DNA from: Rhodopirellula halodulae
GTDB lineage: Bacteria; Planctomycetota; Planctomycetia; Pirellulales; Pirellulaceae
DNA length: 64,000 nucleotides
Direction of reading: 5' to 3'
Assembly: GCF_020966775.1 (NCBI RefSeq)
Contig: NZ_JAJKFV010000029.1
Location: 551,001-615,000, forward strand
The position numbers and the translations under genes were made by a program. This document shows positions 26,448 through 33,973 of the stretch, one piece after another (positions within the stretch are counted from its first letter, which is position 1; each line of letters opens with the position of its first letter). The notes beneath the pieces were generated by a model, which did no database searches, was not told the DNA's origin, and was given only the letters and a program-made list of their open reading frames with translations.

Positions 26448-26512
26448 CTGTAGCACGGCGGTCCCCCGCCGTGAGTTGATGCTCGTCTCGGTGGGGGACC
26501 ACCGAGCTACAG
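26448..26512. repeat. REP-like double-hairpin element, copy C
   Basis: A 65-base element with both hairpins and both ends identical to copy B (arms CACGGCGG/CCGCCGTG with loop TCCC, and CTCGGTGG/CCACCGAG with loop GGGA, flanked by CTGTAGC and GCTACAG). Only the 13-base spacer differs. It lies 10 bases after the transposase stop and 8 bases before the end of the convergent PfpI-like gene, and may also act as a bidirectional transcription or mRNA end signal. Confidence 0.9.
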
Positions 26513-26520
26513 GTTTGGGA

Positions 26521-27114
26521 TCATGCGAGCAGCGCGATGAAGTGGCGGCAGAAGTCGGGGAGGTCGTCGGGGCGCCGGCTGCTGACGTGGTGGCCGTCGA
26601 CGACGACCGGCGAGTCTTCGTAGAGGGCCCCCGCGTTGATCAGGTCATCTTTGATTCCTGGCGAACCGGTGACTCGGACGCCTTGGTAAACACCTGCGGA
26701 GATCGGGATCCACCCACCGTGGCAGATCGCCGCGATGGGTTTCTTCGCCGCATCAAACTCGCGGACCAATTGCAACACCTTCGGATCGCGTCGCAGCTTG
26801 TCCGGCATGAAACCGCCGGGCACCAACAAACCGTCGAAGGATGGAGCTTCGCAAGCATCGATTTCGAGATCGCTGACGCAGGGATAGCCCAGTTTGCCAC
26901 CGTACTTCTCGCCGGCTTTGGGGCCCGCGACGAAGAATTCGGCTCCCGCTTCAATCAGACGCAGTTTGGGGTACCAAAGCTCCAGATCCTCGTAGATTTC
27001 GCCCACGAATGACAGAATTCGCTTTCCGTTCAGCGTGCGAGGCGACACGGAGTCCACTAAAGCGGAATGATCGGAAGGGAAAGAGGAGGAACCGAGATCT
27101 GTCATCAAGGACAC
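26521..27114 (-). CDS. DJ-1/PfpI family protein
   Basis: Product of 197 residues from the class I glutamine amidotransferase-like superfamily (PfpI, general stress protein 18, deglycase-type). The nucleophile elbow is AAICHGGW with the reactive cysteine followed by histidine; the upstream acid is the glutamate of the FVGEIYEDLELWYP segment. VPGGFMPDKLRRDP and SSRRPDDLPDF fit the PfpI pattern. Members are protein or nucleotide deglycases, chaperones or stress proteins, so the exact activity is uncertain. The start may be at residue 1 or the internal ATG at residue 5. The gene is divergent from tatC. Confidence 0.88.
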   Translation of the reverse strand: MSLMTDLGSSSFPSDHSALVDSVSPRTLNGKRILSFVGEIYEDLELWYPKLRLIEAGAEFFVAGPKAGEKYGGKLGYPCVSDLEIDACEAPSFDGLLVPGGFMPDKLRRDPKVLQLVREFDAAKKPIAAICHGGWIPISAGVYQGVRVTGSPGIKDDLINAGALYEDSPVVVDGHHVSSRRPDDLPDFCRHFIALLA

Positions 27115-27187
27115 CGTGCGAGATTGGAAAGGTCAGTTAGAATGGACCGACACAATGTTACCCTTCTCCCCCCGTGGATAAATACTC

Positions 27188-28288
27188 GTGGAAGCACTGG
27201 CGCGACCCAAAGACGATTTGTTCGACAATTCGACGATGACTTTCGGGGAGCATCTCGAAGAACTCCGAGGATCCCTGGTCAAAGCAATCATTTGGTTGTT
27301 GATTGGTTTGGGCGTCGGGTTGATGTTTGCCAACCGGGTGGTGCGTTTCATTCAGGAGCCGCTGAAGCAAGCGATCATCGAGTACAACGCCGATCGCGAT
27401 TTGGCCGAGATGGGTTTGCCTGACCGGAAGGAGAACCCGGAAGTCGGACGGTTCTACCAATTCTTGACCGCGAATTCTTTGGTGGCGGAGTTGGTGTACA
27501 CGTTGCCATCCTCGATGCAGTCCGCCGCGGAGACATTGGCCGAGACAGAAGGCGGTTTGGAAGAATCCGTGACCGCTGAGGATGAAGAGGACTCGCTTCC
27601 CACCCCGTCGCGAATCAGTTCGGCTGAGTTGATACAGGCGATGGGAACCATTCCAAATCCGGATGAACTGACGCCCACGATCCAGCTTCGCCGAAATGAA
27701 CGCGGGCTGAGTTCCTTGAAGATCGAAGAACCCTTCATGATCTGGGTCAAAGCCGGTTTGATCGTGGGCGCCGTTCTGGCGTCACCGATGATCTTCTACC
27801 ACCTGTGGTCCTTTGTGGCGGCGGGCTTGCACGCTCATGAACGCCGATACGTCTACGTCTATCTGCCTTTCAGTGTGGTGTTGTTCGTCTCGGGCGTGGT
27901 GTTGGCGTTCGGATTGGTGCTGCACTACGTGCTGACGTTCTTGTTGCAGTTCAATGGCTCGATGGATGTCGCGGTGGAGCCTCGTTTAACTTACTACGTC
28001 AACTTTGTGTTGATGTTGCCGCTTGGGTTCGGCGTCGCGTTTCAATTGCCGCTGGTGATGTTGTTCCTGCAACGCATCGATTTGGTGCAGACCGAAGATT
28101 ACATCAGCAGTTGGCGAGTCGCGGTGTTGGTGATCTTTGTCATCTCGATGATTGTCACACCCGCGGACGTGACCAGCATGATCGCGTTGGCGTTGCCGCT
28201 TCTGTTCCTGTACTTCCTGGGCATCGTGATGTGTGCGTACATGCCGCGTGGCAGGGGACTGGGCAGTCAAGCTTACGACCCGGCTTGA
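27188..28288 (+). CDS. tatC: Sec-independent protein translocase TatC with enlarged first periplasmic loop
   Basis: Membrane receptor of the twin-arginine translocase. The signature MTFGEHLEELRGSL (residues 17-30) and first membrane helix (33-52), then EPFMIWVKAGLIVG, ASPMIFYHLWSFVAAGLHAHERR, a helix rich in VVLFVSG, YYVNFVLMLPLGFGVAFQLPL and the late TPADVTSMIALALPL all match TatC. The protein has 366 residues against about 250-260 in E. coli. The extra 100 residues lie in the first periplasmic loop (about 62-178) and are acidic and mostly polar. The start is GTG. The tatA/B genes are not in this window. It is convergent with the acyl-AMP ligase gene. Confidence 0.95.
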   Translation: MEALARPKDDLFDNSTMTFGEHLEELRGSLVKAIIWLLIGLGVGLMFANRVVRFIQEPLKQAIIEYNADRDLAEMGLPDRKENPEVGRFYQFLTANSLVAELVYTLPSSMQSAAETLAETEGGLEESVTAEDEEDSLPTPSRISSAELIQAMGTIPNPDELTPTIQLRRNERGLSSLKIEEPFMIWVKAGLIVGAVLASPMIFYHLWSFVAAGLHAHERRYVYVYLPFSVVLFVSGVVLAFGLVLHYVLTFLLQFNGSMDVAVEPRLTYYVNFVLMLPLGFGVAFQLPLVMLFLQRIDLVQTEDYISSWRVAVLVIFVISMIVTPADVTSMIALALPLLFLYFLGIVMCAYMPRGRGLGSQAYDPA

Positions 28289-28357
28289 TCCTAGGCGTCC
28301 ACACGCAGCAAGGGATTGGTGCGTTCGATTGATGCCTTCGGCTCAACAAACCCGTGC

Positions 28358-29803
28358 TTAACAAAGTCGTTGGCGGATAACACTTCGGCGAGGAGTTCCC
28401 TTGGCCGTCAGTTCACCGCTTTCGATCGACAACGGACGTTCGAGCCATTTGATTTCGACCTCCGTCTTAGGTGGCAAGTCCTCCTGCAGCCGCGAGAGGA
28501 CTTTGCCATGAAGCGTTGATCGAACGGTCGAGTTGCCGCTCAACGAGACCAATAGGAACAACTGTTCCTTGTGCTGCAGCAGCACCGCTTGATCAACGTG
28601 GTCGATTCGCTGAACGGAGCGTTCCACGGATGCCGGGAAAATTTTGAATCCGGTCGGCAGGACGATCACGTCGTCGGCTCGTCCAAGGATTTGATACTGC
28701 CCGTCCGAGTCGACTTGCACGAGATCGCCGGTGTCCAACCATCCGTCGCTGCTGATTTTCTCGCGAGTGCTCGCGGGATCATCCAAGTAGCCCAGCATCA
28801 CACCGGGGCCTTTCACCGACAGACGTTGGTCAAGGATCTTCGCAGACCATCCGTCCACCAGCGGCCCCACGCGGTTCGGGCGAGCGTTTTCGGGGGAGGC
28901 ACTGCAGATGACGGGGGAGGATTCGGTGCAGCCGTAACCCTGGACCACATGAAGACCATGTTGTTGGCAGGCGTTAAATTGTTTCTCGCTCATGGCGACA
29001 CCACCGCAGCCCACCACCGCGAGAGATTTCAGCGACGTTGCTTGCTCTGCTTTTTGGCGTAGGAGTTCGTCGATCAACAGTGGAACGGCATTGATATGTG
29101 TGGGTTGCAGTCCAGTAGGAAGTGAACGCAACGTGGAACGACCGCGCCCCAGAGCCCAGCGGCAACCGGAAAGCAACCAAGTCCCCATGTCGCTGGTGCG
29201 AGCGTACGCGTGAGCGATTGAAAGCAGCGACAGTCGCACATCCGTCACGGATTGTGGGACGGCCGTCAGTTTGGCTCTTGCATTGGTGGTGAGATTTCGC
29301 TGCGAAAGGACAACGCCGCGGGGTTGTGACGTTGTGCCGCTGGTCCATAGCACGAGCGATGGCGCGTCCACATCGACACGATCAGAAGCTGCTTGAAGCC
29401 ACTCGATCGAATCCGCGATCGATTGGTCGTGGAGTGGAGCCAACGTGTGATCTTCATCGGCTTCCCATGTCGCGGCTCGCGATTGGGAGTGAAGCCGCTG
29501 CTGTTGAGACGCTGGAAGGTACGCATCAATTGGGATTTCAACGGCACCGACCGCGAGGCAAGCCAGCGAGATAGTCACGTCGTGCGGTGTGTTGTGACAT
29601 GAATACGCGAGGTGGCGATCTCGATCGTGCCATGTCACCTCGTTGCAAATTTTTTCGGCCGAACGGTGGACTACGTTTGCCATTTGTCCCCAAGTCCAAA
29701 CAGGCTCGCCAGTCCGGGAGTCCAGCAGGGCAGTGTCCCTTGGACGTTGACGCACGTGCTGCAAGAACGCAGCCAACAGATGCGGTGAATCAGACGTTGT
29801 CAT
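28358..29803 (-). CDS. AMP-dependent acyl ligase (ANL superfamily)
   Basis: Adenylate-forming enzyme of 481 residues that activates a carboxylate as acyl-AMP, probably then as a CoA thioester. Core motifs: LVLWTSGTTSQPRGVVLS (P-loop), GYGCTESSPV, DGWLDTGDLVQVDSDG, GRADDVIVLPTGFKIFP, and a catalytic-lysine region ELTAKGTPRRSVI. The motifs are intact, although the protein is somewhat short for a long-chain acyl-CoA synthetase and its N-terminal part is divergent. The start overlaps the stop of the upstream methyltransferase gene by 14 bases, implying coupled expression. The substrate is unknown. Confidence 0.88.
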   Translation of the reverse strand: MTTSDSPHLLAAFLQHVRQRPRDTALLDSRTGEPVWTWGQMANVVHRSAEKICNEVTWHDRDRHLAYSCHNTPHDVTISLACLAVGAVEIPIDAYLPASQQQRLHSQSRAATWEADEDHTLAPLHDQSIADSIEWLQAASDRVDVDAPSLVLWTSGTTSQPRGVVLSQRNLTTNARAKLTAVPQSVTDVRLSLLSIAHAYARTSDMGTWLLSGCRWALGRGRSTLRSLPTGLQPTHINAVPLLIDELLRQKAEQATSLKSLAVVGCGGVAMSEKQFNACQQHGLHVVQGYGCTESSPVICSASPENARPNRVGPLVDGWSAKILDQRLSVKGPGVMLGYLDDPASTREKISSDGWLDTGDLVQVDSDGQYQILGRADDVIVLPTGFKIFPASVERSVQRIDHVDQAVLLQHKEQLFLLVSLSGNSTVRSTLHGKVLSRLQEDLPPKTEVEIKWLERPLSIESGELTAKGTPRRSVIRQRLC

Positions 29804-30599
29804 CCGGCAAATCGCCTCCTCGCGTCAGCTCATAAAGGAAGATGGCGGATGCGACACTGACGTTGAGACTGTCAGTTTGGTTTTTCATTGGCAATGTGCT
29901 GCGATGTGTGGCGACAGCCGCCACGTCGGCGGGCAATCCGTTCCCCTCATTGCCCACCATTAGGATTCGCTTTTCATGCTGGAGGGTTTGGTTGAGCTTG
30001 ATCAACGGTACGGCGTCATCGTCCAAAACGGTTGCGATCGAGGCAAAACCGCTGGCTTGTAACTGCGGAAGTTGCTCAATCGGCGAGTTCAGATCGTAGA
30101 AACGATGTCGAAACACGGATGCCATGCTGACTCGAATCACGCGACGAGCAAACGGAGAGATCGTTCTCGGCCCAATCAAGATATCTCGGATTCCCATCGC
30201 CGCGGCTGATCGCAAAAGGCTGCCGACGTTTTCCGGATCACTCAGTTCGACGAGTGCCAGCGCAAGCGAGGTGTCTGTTTTCTGACACAGTGTCTCGATT
30301 GGGTGGAAGGTTGGCTGGATGCCGTGAGCCAAAATCCCGCGGTGAAAGTCGTAACCCGCCAATGCTTCGCCGAGTTCTCGATCGATCAGGTAGACCGGAA
30401 CGTCGGGCGGAATCAGCGGCAAATACTTTGTTTCGCGACCTGCGTGGATCAACACGGAGTGAACCCCCAACCCACTCTTGAGTAGCCGCTGGACCACCAC
30501 ACCGCCTTCGGCAATGAAGCCGTGGTCAGTTTCACGGTGACGGAGATTGCGATAGGCCGCCAAGCGTGGATCGTCCGGGTGGTGGATGGTTTCAATCAA
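29790..30599 (-). CDS. SpoU/TrmH family RNA 2'-O-methyltransferase
   Basis: SAM-dependent RNA methyltransferase of 269 residues with the SPOUT knot fold. Motif 1 is ELSDPENVGSLLRSAAAMG with the catalytic-site asparagine and arginine, motif 2 is ILMVGNEGNGLP, and motif 3 is LPMKNQTDSLNVSVASAI. The N-terminal 100 residues form an RNA-binding substrate domain (FIAEGGVVVQRLLKSG). It could modify tRNA or 23S rRNA; the target cannot be told. It lies upstream of, and overlaps, the acyl-AMP ligase gene. Confidence 0.92.
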   Translation of the reverse strand: MIETIHHPDDPRLAAYRNLRHRETDHGFIAEGGVVVQRLLKSGLGVHSVLIHAGRETKYLPLIPPDVPVYLIDRELGEALAGYDFHRGILAHGIQPTFHPIETLCQKTDTSLALALVELSDPENVGSLLRSAAAMGIRDILIGPRTISPFARRVIRVSMASVFRHRFYDLNSPIEQLPQLQASGFASIATVLDDDAVPLIKLNQTLQHEKRILMVGNEGNGLPADVAAVATHRSTLPMKNQTDSLNVSVASAIFLYELTRGGDLPDDNV

Positions 30600-30714
30600 T
30601 CTTGTGAGTCCGTCTGTGCGGGTTATTCCGGATTTGGGTCGAGAGAGTGTGATAATCGTCGTGGCGATTGCAACTGATTTGGAGCCATCCAGCTGAACAA
30701 CCCGAAGGACACAC

Positions 30715-31782
30715 GTGAAGGTCGTTGGTGAAACGAGCTTTCATTTTTTGCATGACCCGTCAAGGAAGACGATCGAAATGCTCGACTCAAATTGGGATTG
30801 GTGGTTTGGCGATGGACCCACGGTTCGTCGTTGGATGCAGCGCGTCATCAGCAGCAAGTCGTGGCTGAGGTGGACGAATGTCATGCGGTGGATGCGTGGC
30901 GTTGAGCCCGCTCGCCGGACGCTCGTTTTGGGTGTGTGTGGACTGTTGGGGGCATCGGTCAATCCACTGCACGCGGATGAACCGTTGCAATTGAGCGAGC
31001 CTGAAGTGCAAGTCGCATCGCTCCCGAGCGGATTTTTCGCGGCAGCCGGATTTGCGATGATCGACGATGACGCGGTCGCCGAATCCGCGAACGATGCGGC
31101 TGATGTGGCGACGGACGCCGATGAAGCACGTCGTCAACGCCTGCGGGATTTGCTTCGCAGCGAAGCCGAAGACGATCGCGAGCAACAGCAGGACAGCAAC
31201 GACAAGGACCGTATGTCCTTGCGTGACGAAATCATCGCCGATGCGGCGGAGGATCAAGACCAAGACGGAATCTTCAGTCAGCCGTTCATCACCGAACGCT
31301 TGCCCGATGTTGCCAACGGTCGGATCGCACTGCCGTCATTGCAAGCGGTGTCGCTCGACACATCCACCATCGGCAACGGTCGATCACCGGATGATTTTGA
31401 CGCTGACAGAGAGCTTCAAACGATTCCATTGCCGGAAGAGCCTTACGCTCGAGGCATGATTGCGGCGGGAACGGTGCTGCCATGGGCCGCGCCCAACACT
31501 TATTCGCATCCGCTGTATTTCGAAGACCGGATGTTGGAACGTCACGGTCACGAACGTTGGGGATGTTTGCAACCGATCGCATCGGGAGCACGTTTCTTCA
31601 CGACCATTCCAATGTTGCCTTACCTGGCAACGATTCAGGAACCGTGTGACATCGTCTACAGCAAGGGATACTTCCGAGCCGGTTCGTCGGCACCTTGCGT
31701 GATGCAACGCCCGCCATTGGAACGGCGTGCTGTTGTGGTGGAAGCCGCTGCGATTGCCGGCGGAATGATCGCGCTGCCTTAG
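30715..31782 (+). CDS. Secreted hypothetical protein next to a TolC-like gene
   Basis: Product of up to 355 residues from a GTG at 30715; ATG starts at 30778 or 30883 are also possible. A signal-like stretch RTLVLGVCGLLGASVNPLHA is preceded by a Trp/Arg-rich region, which suggests that a later start is right. The mature part is acidic and probably disordered over about residues 110-190, then has a conserved-looking C-terminal domain with WAAPNTYSHPLYFEDRMLERHGHERWG, RFFTTIPMLPYL and EPCDIVYSKGYFRAGSSAPC. No known family was recognised. It lies 106 bases upstream of the TolC-type gene, so a joint function at the cell envelope is likely but unproven. An extended -10-like TGTGATAAT lies about 65 bases upstream. 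Confidence 0.65.
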   Translation: MKVVGETSFHFLHDPSRKTIEMLDSNWDWWFGDGPTVRRWMQRVISSKSWLRWTNVMRWMRGVEPARRTLVLGVCGLLGASVNPLHADEPLQLSEPEVQVASLPSGFFAAAGFAMIDDDAVAESANDAADVATDADEARRQRLRDLLRSEAEDDREQQQDSNDKDRMSLRDEIIADAAEDQDQDGIFSQPFITERLPDVANGRIALPSLQAVSLDTSTIGNGRSPDDFDADRELQTIPLPEEPYARGMIAAGTVLPWAAPNTYSHPLYFEDRMLERHGHERWGCLQPIASGARFFTTIPMLPYLATIQEPCDIVYSKGYFRAGSSAPCVMQRPPLERRAVVVEAAAIAGGMIALP

Positions 31783-31887
31783 TGCATCGCGATTGGATCG
31801 TAGATATCTCTTCGCCTCCGACCCAAGGTGTTCACAAGGACGTGAATGCATCCGGAGGCAACATCCTGATAGGGAATTGAGATTGCC

Positions 31888-33945
31888 ATGGATCGGCAAA
31901 CAACTCACACCACGCGTAAACAAACTCGTCGTCGTCGCTTGGCCGCTTGGCTGGGCGTCGTGGTTGCGGCGTCGACGTTGACCAGCGGTTGCCATTGGGC
32001 TCAACGGATTCCCGATGGTCCGCACGACACCAAAACGTCGTACCACGACCACTCGGCGATGCGGATTGAATATCCCGAAGTGAACCAGTGCATGACACCG
32101 GTCACGTCCGCCGCGGTTTCCGCGGTGCAGCCCAACACGCTGCAGGATCCCGCGGAATTGCCCAGCCTGGAAATCACGTTGGAAGACGCCGTTCAGCAGG
32201 CTCTTCGTTCCAGCCCCGTGCTGCGAACGATTGGTGGCGCCGTGGTGACGGCACCGACCGCGGCGACCACGATTTACACGCCTGGATTGGCACATGCGGA
32301 CCCGCTCGGTGGCGTGGAAGCCGCGCTGGCAAACTTCGATGCTCAGTACAGCCAATCGCTGTTCTGGAACAAAGTCGACCAGCCTCAGAACATCGCCACG
32401 GGTGGTTTGGGTGCCCAGTTCACTCCGAACACATTGCAAGCGACTCAGGCAACGTTTGCCAACGAGCTGTCCAAGCGGACTGCCACCGGTGCACAGTTCG
32501 CTTTGCGTAGCAACGTTGGCTATGACCGAAACAACCGACCGTTTCGCCAGTTCCAAAGTGACTTCGTTGGTTTCTTGGAAGCCGAATACCGTCAACCGTT
32601 GATGCGTGGCTCCGGCACGATGTACAACCGAATCGCAGGTTCGGCGGGAGCCAGCGGTGCGATTGGACAATACAACGGTGTCTTGATCGCTCGTGTCAAC
32701 GAAGACGTGGCCTTGGCTGATTTCGAAGCCGCCGTGATTCAGTTGGTGTCCGATGTCGAACAAGCCTACTGGGATTTGACCACCGCTTATCGATTGCTGG
32801 AAGCGACCGCGAAAGGACGTGAATCGGCTCTGCAAACGTTCCAGTACCAACAAGTTCGTTTGGAAGTTGGGACCGGCCGTCGTGACGAAGAAGCTCAAGC
32901 TCGTTCGCAGTACTACCAATTCGAAGCGCAAGTCAAATCGGCTTTGGCCGGCGAAGCGGGCTTGTACGCTCGTGAGCAGGCTCTTCGTTATCTGATTGGA
33001 TTGCCCGCCACCGATGGATCGTTGTTGAAACCCACCAGCGACCCATTGAACGCGAAGGTTGTGTTCGATTGGCAAAGTGCGTTGGGGCAGGCTCTCGACC
33101 GCCGTGTGGAAGTTCGCCGGCAGAAATTCACCGTCAAACGACGCGAGATGGAACTGTTGGCGGCTCGGTTGAACCGTCGTCCACAAGTCGACTTCGTGGG
33201 CCAATATCGTTGGCGTGGTTTGGGTGACAACTTGATCGGGCCTGGCGACCAGGGCCCAAGTGCCAACCTGGTCGATTCGATCACCGACGGCGACTACCAA
33301 GAATGGACGGCAGGGATCGAGTTTTTGGCACCCATCGGGTTGCGAGCCGCGAGTTCAGCCGTGGCTCATGCCAAGCTGAACCTGCAACGTGAACGAGCCG
33401 TGTTGGCCGAGACGGAATTGCGTATCAGTCACGATTTGTCCGGTGCCGCTCGCTCGATCGATCTGGCATTTGAATTGGTGGAAACCAACTACAGCCGCTA
33501 CATGGCTGATTTGCGTCAGGTCGAAGTGTTGCGACGTCGTTATCGCGACGGGACCGACAACATCAACTTCCTGTTGCAAGCTCAACGTCAGGTGGTCACC
33601 AGCGAATCGGAGTTCTACCGCTCGATCAGCGACTACAACCTCGCGATTCGCGATTTCCATCGTGAGAAAGGTTCCTTGCTGGCTTACAACCAAGTCAACT
33701 TGACCGAGGGGGCATGGTGTCCAGGGGCTGAACGCGACGCGTACGAGCTTGGTCGATTCTTGGAGCCGCGACGGCATCCAGAGAAGGTCAGTGCACCACG
33801 ACCATTGACCTCAGGGCAGTTTGATCCGGCCGCCGTTCAAGCGACCTCGGGACCCGTTTCGTACCAAGCGGTTCCTGTCGACGTGGTGGAACCCGGTATC
33901 ACGGCTCAAGAAGCCATGATCGAAGAAGCTCTGATCGAGGAGTAG
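31888..33945 (+). CDS. TolC-family outer membrane efflux protein (lipoprotein)
   Basis: Outer membrane channel protein of 685 residues. A basic N-terminus and hydrophobic stretch end in a lipobox with a cysteine (STLTSGC). TolC-type features follow: LEITLEDAVQQALRSSPVLRT, YRQPLMRGSG, long helices with AVIQLVSDVEQAYWDLTTAYRLL and VEVLRRRYRDGTDNINFLLQAQRQV, and YNLAIRDFHREKGSLL. It is longer than the usual 450-500 residues, mainly in the N-terminal 90 residues and a C-terminal tail of about 100. No membrane fusion protein or inner membrane pump gene is adjacent; only the secreted protein upstream is. A role in export is inferred from the family. Confidence 0.92.
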   Translation: MDRQTTHTTRKQTRRRRLAAWLGVVVAASTLTSGCHWAQRIPDGPHDTKTSYHDHSAMRIEYPEVNQCMTPVTSAAVSAVQPNTLQDPAELPSLEITLEDAVQQALRSSPVLRTIGGAVVTAPTAATTIYTPGLAHADPLGGVEAALANFDAQYSQSLFWNKVDQPQNIATGGLGAQFTPNTLQATQATFANELSKRTATGAQFALRSNVGYDRNNRPFRQFQSDFVGFLEAEYRQPLMRGSGTMYNRIAGSAGASGAIGQYNGVLIARVNEDVALADFEAAVIQLVSDVEQAYWDLTTAYRLLEATAKGRESALQTFQYQQVRLEVGTGRRDEEAQARSQYYQFEAQVKSALAGEAGLYAREQALRYLIGLPATDGSLLKPTSDPLNAKVVFDWQSALGQALDRRVEVRRQKFTVKRREMELLAARLNRRPQVDFVGQYRWRGLGDNLIGPGDQGPSANLVDSITDGDYQEWTAGIEFLAPIGLRAASSAVAHAKLNLQRERAVLAETELRISHDLSGAARSIDLAFELVETNYSRYMADLRQVEVLRRRYRDGTDNINFLLQAQRQVVTSESEFYRSISDYNLAIRDFHREKGSLLAYNQVNLTEGAWCPGAERDAYELGRFLEPRRHPEKVSAPRPLTSGQFDPAAVQATSGPVSYQAVPVDVVEPGITAQEAMIEEALIEE

Positions 33946-33973
33946 GGCACGGGCCCGAATTAGGTGGCCCGAA

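Noticed and set aside
31384-33300. 638-residue open frame on the minus strand
   Set aside because: It lies antisense to the TolC-type gene and the end of the secreted protein gene, whose motifs are clear; its translation has no recognisable domain and shadow-like composition.
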